Origin: Acinetobacter celticus
GTDB taxonomy: Bacteria; Pseudomonadota; Gammaproteobacteria; Pseudomonadales; Moraxellaceae
NCBI RefSeq assembly: GCF_001707755.1
Contig: NZ_MBDL01000008.1
Coordinates: 248,001-312,000, forward strand
Length of the DNA stretch: 64,000 nucleotides
Reading direction: 5' to 3'
The notes under the pieces were generated by a model. That model made no database searches. It was not told the DNA's origin and worked only from the letters and a program-made list of their open reading frames with translations. Positions 1-6,972 of this stretch are shown piece after piece (position 1 is the stretch's first letter; each line of letters opens with the position of its first letter). The translations under genes were made by a program, and so were the position numbers.

Positions 1-339
1 ATTAAAATGAAATTTACGATCTGCGTGATTAACCTGTTTTTCTGCATACATTAAATTTTGTTGTACATTCATGTGCGGGAACAATAGTGCATTTTGAAAA
101 ATCAGCGCAATTTTCCGTTGATGCATGGGCACATGAATGTTTTTTTGCTGGTCAAATAAAACCTGTTGATTAAACTGAATGGAGCCCTGTGTTGGATGTA
201 ATAAACCGACAAGATTCTTTAAAAATGTACTCTTACCACTACCCGATGCACCGACGATGCCCAATAGCTGATCTTGCATTTCAAACTGTATATTTAACTT
301 AAAATCTGCCCTCAGATATTGAAAATCACAACATAGCAT
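1..339 (-). CDS. modC: Molybdate ABC transporter ATP-binding protein ModC (N-terminal part, runs off the window)
   Basis: ATPase that energises molybdate uptake through ModB. Only the first 113 codons lie in the window; the rest is beyond position 1. Visible features: a short N-terminal strand region, then the Walker A loop GASGSGKST (residues about 30-38) and the Q-loop context ALIFQNALLFPHM near residue 90. The ATG at 339 begins 4 bases after the modB stop, so the two are translated together. It is the last visible gene of the Moco/molybdate run. The C-terminal TOBE (molybdate-binding) domain expected of ModC cannot be checked. Confidence 0.9.
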   Translation of the reverse strand, partial: MLCCDFQYLRADFKLNIQFEMQDQLLGIVGASGSGKSTFLKNLVGLLHPTQGSIQFNQQVLFDQQKNIHVPMHQRKIALIFQNALLFPHMNVQQNLMYAEKQVNHADRKFHFN

Positions 340-343
340 GAGG

Positions 344-1027
344 TTATCCTGTTAATTTCCGTTGATATTTCTGCAAGATAAAGTAATTAGCTATCAGTGC
401 AGAAAAAGCAAGAATTAAAGAAAGAGTGACTAGACGTATCGCCATCTGTTCGCCATCGGGTTGTTGTAAAAAGGAATAAATGGCGATGGGAATGGTCCGG
501 GTTTCATCAGGAATATTGCCGACAAATGTCATAGTTGCACCAAACTCGCCTAGACTACGACTAAAACATAAAATACTGCCAATCAAAATCCCTGGCAGTG
601 CCAAAGGCAAATTAATACTGAAAAATACTTTCATCGGACTAGCGCCCAAAGAGCCTGCAATGTGTTCAAGCTGTTGATTCATCATTTGAAAAGACAGTCT
701 GATGGGTTGCACCATTAAAGGAAAAGCCACAATCATGGAGGCCAATACTGCACCTTTCCAATTAAATGCCAATTCAACACCCATTTGATGTAAATATTGT
801 CCAATCCAACCTTTATTGCCAAATAAAACCAAAAGCAAATAACCTAGAACCACAGGTGGCAATACCATGGGTAATTGTAAAATCGCCTCAACTAAGAATT
901 TAAGTTTGAATTCATAACGAGCTAAACACCACGCCAATACAATTGCAAAAGGAATGCAAAACAGCGTTGCAAAGCAGGCAACTTTTGCCGAAAGGTAGAG
1001 TGCACTCAGTTCTTCAGGGCTTAGCAT
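344..1027 (-). CDS. modB: Molybdate ABC transporter permease ModB
   Basis: Inner-membrane channel subunit of the ModABC molybdate importer, 227 aa, the usual ModB length. About five to six hydrophobic segments are visible. The cytoplasmic EAA loop that docks the ATPase reads roughly EHIAGSLGASPMKVFFSINLP, followed by SLGEFGATMTFVGN, typical of ModB. The ATG at 1027 is preceded by an AAGGATG ribosome site. It lies 46 bp downstream of modA and 4 bp upstream of modC, so it is an operon member. Molybdate import fits the many molybdenum-cofactor genes upstream. Confidence 0.95.
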   Translation of the reverse strand: MLSPEELSALYLSAKVACFATLFCIPFAIVLAWCLARYEFKLKFLVEAILQLPMVLPPVVLGYLLLVLFGNKGWIGQYLHQMGVELAFNWKGAVLASMIVAFPLMVQPIRLSFQMMNQQLEHIAGSLGASPMKVFFSINLPLALPGILIGSILCFSRSLGEFGATMTFVGNIPDETRTIPIAIYSFLQQPDGEQMAIRLVTLSLILAFSALIANYFILQKYQRKLTG

Positions 1028-1073
1028 CCATCATCCTTCTCACTCTTTGCCTGTTTTATTAATTTCTTAAACC

Positions 1074-1832
1074 TTATTGATTAATGCTAAAACCATATTT
1101 TTGAAAAATAATTTTAGCTTGTGGACTACTTTTTACAAATTTTTCAAACTGTACTGCATCCCTATTTTTTTCACCCTGTTGGGTTAAAGCCAAAGGATAA
1201 AGAATCGGATGATGTGAGTTTTCAGGGAATGTCCCAATCACTTTTACCTTTTTGCTGATGAGTGCATCGGTTTTATAAACGATACCGACATCACATTCAC
1301 CACGCTCTACAAATGCCAAGGCGGAACGGACATCATCTGTACCGACAATTCGCCCTTTTAAACTACCGAGCCAATTGAGTTTGATTAAACTTTGTTTGGC
1401 GTATTTCCCCGCAGGAACAGATTCCATTTGACCTGTACACAAATGTCCTTTAAAGGATTGTGCAAAATTAAAATTGGGTTGTGCTTTAAATGCGATATTT
1501 AAATTCTTTGGACTAATCAGCACCAATTGATTTAACAATAAAGCTTTGCTTTTATTTTCATCAATTATTTGTTTTTTGATTAAATAATTCATCCAATCAA
1601 CATCCGCAGAAAAGAAAAGATCACTCTTTGCCCCTGCTTCAATCTGTTTAGCCAAAGCAGAAGATGCCCCAAAAACAGGTACAATATCGGTCTGAGGATG
1701 TTGCTTTTCATAAATTACAGCAATATCTGAGATGGCATTGGTTAAACTCGCAGCGGCATATACCTTGACAGTTTCAGCTTGGGTTAAATTGCATAGACTG
1801 AATAATACTACTCCAATCATTAAATTTTTCAT
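1074..1832 (-). CDS. modA: Periplasmic molybdate-binding protein ModA
   Basis: Soluble receptor that captures molybdate in the periplasm for ModBC. 252 aa. A clear Sec signal peptide (MKNLMIGVVLFSLCNLTQAE) precedes the mature start VKVYAAASLTNAI, the conserved ModA opening with the AASL oxyanion-binding segment. FGASSALAKQIEAGAKSDLFFSAD is the second binding segment of the family. The start is supported by TTGGAG 7 bases upstream. It follows moeA by 49 bp, so molybdate uptake is probably co-transcribed with Moco synthesis. I do not see a canonical ModE operator in the short gap. Confidence 0.95.
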   Translation of the reverse strand: MKNLMIGVVLFSLCNLTQAETVKVYAAASLTNAISDIAVIYEKQHPQTDIVPVFGASSALAKQIEAGAKSDLFFSADVDWMNYLIKKQIIDENKSKALLLNQLVLISPKNLNIAFKAQPNFNFAQSFKGHLCTGQMESVPAGKYAKQSLIKLNWLGSLKGRIVGTDDVRSALAFVERGECDVGIVYKTDALISKKVKVIGTFPENSHHPILYPLALTQQGEKNRDAVQFEKFVKSSPQAKIIFQKYGFSINQ

Positions 1833-1882
1833 GCTTTCTCCAAGTACGAATTATTGATATTTAGCGCAATAAATGATTTTAA

Positions 1883-3184
1883 TTAGATGAAAAATCCATC
1901 TACACTTTGCCCTGCGTGTATTTTCTCCCCAGCAGGAATACGAACCAAAGCATTGGCGTGCATCAAATTGCTCAGCATATGTGATTGTTGATTGGACAAA
2001 CTACTGACTTTTAATGTTGCCTGATCAAAACTGATGCTCATGCGTAAAATGCGTTCTCGTGCATCGGCTTTTAAGTCGTGGGTCAATGCTGCTTTAAAGC
2101 CATTGGGAATATGTCGATGTCCCTGCAAAGCATTTAAAACGGTTTGAGTATAAATGTGCATTCCAACATAGACCGCAGCAGGGTTTCCGGGTAAACCTAA
2201 TAAATAACAAACGGATCCATCTGTTCTGATAAATTCTGCAAACAACATCGGCTTACCGGGTTTTTGTTTTACTTTCCAGAATATTTGCTGAAAACCTAAA
2301 TCCAAAGCGACAGGTCGAATAAAATCATAGTCACCGACAGATACACCACCTGTGGTTAGAATCAGATCGTATTTTTGATTTAAATCAGCTAATAAACTGT
2401 TTACGGCCTCGGCTGTATCTGCGACATGAAAAATATCAACTTTTTGGTTTTGTTGTTGAAACCATGCCTGAATAAGCGGTGCATTGGCATCAAAAATTTT
2501 CCCTGCTTCAAAATCTGCACTGCTTTTTGCGACTTCATCCCCTGTAATCACCACTGCGATTTTAGGATATTGATAAACTTGAACCTGTTGCACGCCTGCC
2601 ATACTCAGTGAAGCGATGGCACCGACTGATAATTGTTGTCCTGCTTGTGCTAAAAGTTGCCCAACAGTAATTTCTTCGCCTGCATCCCGAATATCCGCAT
2701 GAATTTTTAAATGTTCTGTTATTTCGATGGATTCAGCGTTAATAATTTGGACAATTTCCTGCCTTGCCACAGTCGTTGTGCCCTGTGGAATTTCAGCACC
2801 TGTGAAAATCCGTAGCGCCTGCCCTGCCTGTAAAGTTAATTCTGCGCTTTGCCCTGCACGAATTTCACCGATTAAAGTAAATTGGCTATGCGCTTGTATA
2901 ACATCTTCGAAATGATGTTCTACAGAATCAGTTGGATTGATCGCATAACCATCCACTGCACTTTGTGAAAATAAAGGCAATTGAATGGCTGAAAAAATAT
3001 CTTCGGCTAAATAACGGTTTAAAGCAGCATTCAATTCAAGTGTTTCAGTACCTGAAAGTTGGATTTTTTCTAAAATCAAAGCTAAAGCCTGATCAATCGA
3101 AATCAATCCTGATTCCGTTCCACAACCTAAATATGTAGCCGATTCTACTTGAGGCGGGATCATTTCATTGATGCTTTCACTCAT
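1883..3184 (-). CDS. moeA: Molybdopterin molybdenumtransferase MoeA
   Basis: Inserts molybdenum into adenylylated molybdopterin, the last step of Mo-MPT formation, in the cytoplasm. 433 aa, close to other MoeA proteins. Visible features: the N-terminal linker, FSQSAVDGYAI (about residues 72-82, the conserved MDGYA-type motif), the MogA-like core with TTGGVSVGDYD (about 278-288), and GLPGNPAAVYVG followed by the C-terminal beta domain. The start codon overlaps the moaCB stop by 4 bases (ATGA), showing translational coupling. It acts directly after the MoaB/MogA half of MoaCB, which makes the adenylylated intermediate. Confidence 0.95.
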   Translation of the reverse strand: MSESINEMIPPQVESATYLGCGTESGLISIDQALALILEKIQLSGTETLELNAALNRYLAEDIFSAIQLPLFSQSAVDGYAINPTDSVEHHFEDVIQAHSQFTLIGEIRAGQSAELTLQAGQALRIFTGAEIPQGTTTVARQEIVQIINAESIEITEHLKIHADIRDAGEEITVGQLLAQAGQQLSVGAIASLSMAGVQQVQVYQYPKIAVVITGDEVAKSSADFEAGKIFDANAPLIQAWFQQQNQKVDIFHVADTAEAVNSLLADLNQKYDLILTTGGVSVGDYDFIRPVALDLGFQQIFWKVKQKPGKPMLFAEFIRTDGSVCYLLGLPGNPAAVYVGMHIYTQTVLNALQGHRHIPNGFKAALTHDLKADARERILRMSISFDQATLKVSSLSNQQSHMLSNLMHANALVRIPAGEKIHAGQSVDGFFI

Positions 3185-4104
3185 TGATAACCGCCTTGAT
3201 GTGGAATATTTTTTTGCACATCAAACAAATGAACCAATGCAGGTAAAATTGCGATTAAGGATTCTTTGGCACCCTGACGACTTCCCGGCAAAGTAATCAC
3301 TAAACTGTTGTCGATATAACCTGCAACTCCACGGCTGAGTGCCGCATAAGGCGTGCGTTTCTGCCCAAAACTACGGGAAGCTTCCATTAAACCGGGAATT
3401 TCACGCTTCAATAAGGGTTGAATAGTTTCCACGGTTAAATCTTTTGGCCCTAAACCTGTACCACCCACGGTTAAAATTAGCGGATATTGATTTTTTTGTT
3501 GTTCAATTAAAGCCAATAATTGTTCAGGGCTATCTGCAATCACTTGATAGCTGATATTGCTAAAATTCGCTTCCTGTAAAATTTCCAAAACATTTTTCCC
3601 TGCGGTATCGGGCTTTTTTCCCGCAGCGACTGTATCTGACAGCACAATCACCGATGCAGATAACGCCTCTTTCAGCGCACGGGTAAAATGCGACTTACCG
3701 CCTTTTTTCTTGTCTAATTTGCACTGATCCAAACTTAAATCTTCAGGCTCACAATGTGGTTTCAGCATGTCATAGAGGGTTAGACCTGCAAGGCTGACTG
3801 CTGTCAATGCCTCCATTTCTACGCCCGTTGGGCCAATCGTTTCAACAGTTGCAATAATTTTTACATAATTTTCAAATAGTTCGAAATCCACGTCTGCACG
3901 ATAAATTGGCAATGGATGACACAATGGAATCAGCTCATCGGTACGTTTTGCCGCTAAAATGCCTGCAATACGTGCAGTTTTAAGCGCATCGCCTTTTTCG
4001 GTATTACCATTGCGAAGCAATTCAATGCAATGTGGCGGTGCGTATAAAATACCCGATGCAATTGCAGTCCGATAGCTTTCCGCCTTCATACCTACATTTT
4101 TCAT
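3181..4104 (-). CDS. moaCB: Bifunctional MoaC-MoaB fusion (cPMP synthase / molybdopterin adenylyltransferase)
   Basis: Two Moco enzymes in one 307-aa chain. Residues 1 to about 145 are MoaC, which with MoaA converts GTP to cyclic pyranopterin phosphate: LIPLCHPLPIYRADVDFE and GPTGVEMEALTAVSLAGLTLYDM carry its conserved active-site stretches, with the KKGGKSHF end. Residues about 150-300 are MoaB/MogA, which adenylylates molybdopterin: TVGGTGLGPKDLTVE is the signature MPT-binding loop. The MoaC N-terminus is short compared with free-standing MoaC. The ATG at 4104 has AAGGATATTGTC ahead. A 92-bp gap to moaE precedes it. MoaCB fusions are known in several bacteria, so this is unusual but not new. 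Confidence 0.93.
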   Translation of the reverse strand: MKNVGMKAESYRTAIASGILYAPPHCIELLRNGNTEKGDALKTARIAGILAAKRTDELIPLCHPLPIYRADVDFELFENYVKIIATVETIGPTGVEMEALTAVSLAGLTLYDMLKPHCEPEDLSLDQCKLDKKKGGKSHFTRALKEALSASVIVLSDTVAAGKKPDTAGKNVLEILQEANFSNISYQVIADSPEQLLALIEQQKNQYPLILTVGGTGLGPKDLTVETIQPLLKREIPGLMEASRSFGQKRTPYAALSRGVAGYIDNSLVITLPGSRQGAKESLIAILPALVHLFDVQKNIPHQGGYQ

Positions 4105-4197
4105 GACAATATCCTTCAGTGCTGATACAACTTTATAGGTTTAGAGCATTCATTTAAATCAGGATTGAAATGAATGCTGTTGATGCGATTCATCACT

Positions 4198-4725
4198 TTA
4201 TTGATGTGCTTTATCATGACAAAGTTCATGCTTATGACGATGACTATTTGAGTGATGCTTATCCTGATCTAAGCTTTGATCTAAATCCTGCCGAATACAA
4301 CAGCCTTCCACATATTGGCTTGTCCCATCACAGTAAAATTCTTCTTTCCACACAGGCACTTCATGTTTGACCCGTTCCACCGCTTCTTCACACGCCTGAA
4401 ATGCTTCACGGCGATGCGCTGCATAGGCAATGGCAATAATCGCCGTTTCACCAATATCCAAAGCGCCAATTCTGTGAATCACCCGTACATAAGACACGCC
4501 GTATTTTTGTTGAATATCCTGTTCAATCTGACGAATCATTTTTTCCGCTACAGGTGCATAAGCGGTATATTTCAAGGCTTGAACGGCTTTACCTTCATGA
4601 TGATTGCGCACCGTGCCAATAAATACGCCAATGCCCCCACATTCAGGAAAATGTTGAATGCCATCAAAAATATCCTGTGTAAATGCATGGGTCTGAATCC
4701 GTGCAAAATGTTTTAGTGCTTGCAT
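4198..4725 (-). CDS. moaE: Molybdopterin synthase catalytic subunit MoaE, with a histidine-rich tail
   Basis: With MoaD it inserts the dithiolene sulfurs to make molybdopterin. The first about 150 residues are a standard MoaE: GVFIGTVRNHHEGKAVQALKYTAY, HRIGALDIGETAIIAIAYAAHRREAF and KHEVPVWKEEFYCDG (with the catalytic lysines). The last about 25 residues are unusual: roughly a third are histidine, ending HRHKHELCHDKAHQ, which suggests metal binding or may be neutral. I start at ATG 4725, not the TTG at 4731, because AGGAGGT lies 6 bases upstream. That Shine-Dalgarno is formed by the last Gly-Gly codons of moaD. Confidence 0.93.
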   Translation of the reverse strand: MQALKHFARIQTHAFTQDIFDGIQHFPECGGIGVFIGTVRNHHEGKAVQALKYTAYAPVAEKMIRQIEQDIQQKYGVSYVRVIHRIGALDIGETAIIAIAYAAHRREAFQACEEAVERVKHEVPVWKEEFYCDGTSQYVEGCCIRQDLDQSLDQDKHHSNSHRHKHELCHDKAHQ

Positions 4726-4727
4726 AA

Positions 4728-4979
4728 TCAACCTCCTGCGACAGGTGACAGCATGACAAGGGTACTGTCATGATTGAGTAGCATTTGCCGTGACACAATA
4801 TCTTCACCAATAGCGCAGGCACAGCGTTCAAGCATTTTTTGCGCATGTGGATATAACAGTTCCACTTGTGCTAAAACATCTGCAATGCAGCTTGAAGCAT
4901 CACACTGTAGGATTAAATCACTCGGTAATTGCCGTTCAATTGCACCAAAGGCTTCAATTTTAACTAGAATATTTGACAT
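4728..4979 (-). CDS. moaD: Molybdopterin synthase sulfur carrier MoaD
   Basis: Small ubiquitin-fold protein, 83 aa, ending in the obligatory Gly-Gly (SPVAGG) that is adenylylated by MoeB and carries the thiocarboxylate used by MoaE. The start ATG at 4979 lies 2 bases after the moaA stop and is served by GGAGGT, formed by the last two glycine codons of moaA. It is flanked by moaA and moaE as in many moa operons. No moeB is seen in the window, so the activating enzyme must be encoded elsewhere. Confidence 0.93.
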   Translation of the reverse strand: MSNILVKIEAFGAIERQLPSDLILQCDASSCIADVLAQVELLYPHAQKMLERCACAIGEDIVSRQMLLNHDSTLVMLSPVAGG

Positions 4980-4981
4980 CT

Positions 4982-6103
4982 TTAACCTCCAAGCATATGC
5001 ATACTGATTTTTCGGGATGCCTGCTGCGCTGTTCGGGCTTGAATAGCATCATAGCCTTGTTCTTTTTTCCAAATATAAGCACCAACTTTTTGCAATAATG
5101 CTAACTTCTCAGAGGTGTTTTCAGGCATTTTTTCAACGGTTGATAATGCAAATTGTCGTGAAGCTGACAATAGCGCTTTAATTTCTGTTTTCAGCGCTAA
5201 GCCTTTTGGCGCAAACAAACAGTTATACAATTCGCCCTGTGCCGTTAAACGAATCCGATCACAATCACTGCAAAATGAATGACTGATAGTGGAAATAATA
5301 CCAATCGAATGTTTTTTGATGAGATGACTGTCGCCTAAATAGCTGTTGATTAAATATTGCCGTGCAGGATTGGCCCGATATTGAGCCGATGGTTGTTCCT
5401 GAATTTGTACATCAAATTCAGTCGCCAATGTCGCTAGAATCTGTTGCTCACTCACCACATCCGCAACCGACCATTTTTGATCACCATCAAGTGGCATAAA
5501 CTCAATAAAACGTAGCACAATATCCTGCTGAATCGACCATTTTGCCAAAGGTAAAATCTGATTGTCATTCATACCTTTCATTAAAACCGTATTAATTTTA
5601 ATCGGCAATCCAACTTCTTGTGCCGCAGAAATCCCTGCCAATACAGGTGCCAACTCTTTTTGGGTCAGCTGTTTAAATTGTTTAGCATCCAAACTATCCA
5701 AACTGATATTCAGATCATCCAAACCTGCATTCTTCAGTGCTTCAGCATATTTTTTTAAATAATGCGCATTGGTGGTCATCGAAATACGTTTTAGACCAAT
5801 TTTTTTGAATTGTTGTAATTGTTCAATAAAATGCACCACTCCTTGGCGCATTAAAGGTTCACCACCTGTAATGCGAATATGTTCGATACCTTGTTGCACC
5901 ATAAAATGGCAAAATTGATAAAGTTCCTCAAAGCTGAGTAAATCCTGTTTTTTTACCCACTCAGGATGTTCAGGCATACAATAGACACACTTAAAATTAC
6001 AGCGATCAGTCACTGAAATTCTGAGTTTGCGCTTTTGACGACCAAATTGATCAGCAAATACGGCTTGTGTTTCCAATGGCATCATCGCATTCATTCTGAG
6101 CAC
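4982..6103 (-). CDS. moaA: GTP 3',8-cyclase MoaA (radical SAM)
   Basis: First step of molybdenum cofactor synthesis: converts GTP to 3',8-cH2GTP, which MoaC then turns into cPMP. 373 aa. The N-terminal radical-SAM cluster motif CNFKCVYC is at about residues 33-40. The C-terminal second [4Fe-4S] site is visible as CSDCDRIRLTAQGELYNCLF, and the protein ends in the functional Gly-Gly (HMLGG). The start is GTG 6103 or ATG 6094; AGAGGT lies just upstream and neither spacing is ideal. It heads the moa unit 137 bp after mobA. A sigma-54 type promoter at 6195-6210 precedes it, suggesting nitrogen control. Confidence 0.95.
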   Translation of the reverse strand: MLRMNAMMPLETQAVFADQFGRQKRKLRISVTDRCNFKCVYCMPEHPEWVKKQDLLSFEELYQFCHFMVQQGIEHIRITGGEPLMRQGVVHFIEQLQQFKKIGLKRISMTTNAHYLKKYAEALKNAGLDDLNISLDSLDAKQFKQLTQKELAPVLAGISAAQEVGLPIKINTVLMKGMNDNQILPLAKWSIQQDIVLRFIEFMPLDGDQKWSVADVVSEQQILATLATEFDVQIQEQPSAQYRANPARQYLINSYLGDSHLIKKHSIGIISTISHSFCSDCDRIRLTAQGELYNCLFAPKGLALKTEIKALLSASRQFALSTVEKMPENTSEKLALLQKVGAYIWKKEQGYDAIQARTAQQASRKISMHMLGG

Positions 6104-6194
6104 TCACCTCTTTGGGTATTTAAATGTTGCACTCTATTTATGCTTCAACTTAAAACGGCCCAATCCATCCTGATGACTTGTTGTTATGAGAGGT

Positions 6195-6210
6195 AGCAAT
6201 AAGTGTTCCA
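6195..6210 (-). promoter_or_regulatory. Predicted sigma-54 (-24/-12) promoter of the moa-moe-mod unit
   Basis: Read on the minus strand the site is TGGAACACTTATTGCT, against the sigma-54 consensus TGGCACG-N4-TTGCW. The invariant GG and GC are separated by exactly 10 bases. The predicted transcript would begin near 6184, about 80 bases before moaA. It is a pattern match, supported by two similar sites that flank the nas genes. The site lies in the 137-bp gap after mobA, so moaA may also be reached by read-through from the nas operon. Confidence 0.6.
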
Positions 6211-6240
6211 ACTTTGTGCCAAAGTAGAAATTTGCCTGAA

Positions 6241-6972
6241 TTAATGGAGGAATTTCAGTTGTTGATACTGTTGCAACTCATCCAATGAATTAATACTGTG
6301 AAAAAAGAGTGCATGATTTTTAAAACATGCCACCTGAGCGTGCAAAGATTCAAAACATTGCTTTAAACTGCGCTGTTTTTGCTCAAGCTGTGCCACTAAT
6401 GTGGGAAAACTGCTGCGCTTTAACAAACAAAATGGATATAAAGCAGTTTGATTGATTTCCACATAAGCCACTTCTGCCTTCGGATTTTTAGCCAAAGTCT
6501 GATGCAACATTGCCACGACATTGGACGGAATATAGGTTACATCACAAGGTACAAAAAGCACATAATCAGATTGCACATGTGACCATGCACTTTTCATCCC
6601 CATCACAGGGCCTAAAAAGCCACGTTCATCATCCTGATAACAATGCAAACCCGGAATAATTTTCTGATAAATTGAATCATCCCGATGGCTGTTAATCCAC
6701 ACAGTCGTTACAGTAGATTTAAGTTGTTGATGGATTTTAATTAATTGAATTTGATCATCAAATTTCTGCAAAAGTTTATTCATGCCATTCATACGCCGAG
6801 CCTGACCACCTGCAAGAATGACCAAATCAGTGGCAGGATAATCCACCTTCAAACTCACTTTCCGATAGATTCTTTTTACTGTGTTACGCAAGTCTATTTT
6901 TTTCAATGTGTCTTCTTTCATAGCCTTTATATTCATTGATTTTAGATTAAACGCCTTTATTTTCATGTTCAT
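6241..6972 (-). CDS. mobA: Molybdenum cofactor guanylyltransferase MobA
   Basis: Attaches GMP to Mo-molybdopterin, giving the MGD cofactor required by NasA-type reductases. The catalytic part begins at about residue 48 with DLVILAGGQARRMNG, the nucleotide-binding loop. QDDERGFLGPVMGM and VLFVPCDVTYIP (metal-binding Asp) follow, typical of MobA. The first about 46 residues form a lysine-rich extension (repeated MKIKA / MNIKA / MKED) absent from ordinary MobA. The first ATG overlaps the nasA stop (ATGA), which supports that long start, but ATGs inside the extension cannot be excluded. It is translationally coupled to nasA. Confidence 0.88.
   Translation of the reverse strand: MNMKIKAFNLKSMNIKAMKEDTLKKIDLRNTVKRIYRKVSLKVDYPATDLVILAGGQARRMNGMNKLLQKFDDQIQLIKIHQQLKSTVTTVWINSHRDDSIYQKIIPGLHCYQDDERGFLGPVMGMKSAWSHVQSDYVLFVPCDVTYIPSNVVAMLHQTLAKNPKAEVAYVEINQTALYPFCLLKRSSFPTLVAQLEQKQRSLKQCFESLHAQVACFKNHALFFHSINSLDELQQYQQLKFLH

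Noticed and set aside
4170-4370. Plus-strand reading frame in the moaE tail region
   Set aside because: It is antisense to moaE and consists of the complementary reading of its His-rich tail.
6104-6240. Molybdenum-cofactor riboswitch upstream of moaA
   Set aside because: The 137-bp gap shows no multi-stem structure I could match to the known motif.
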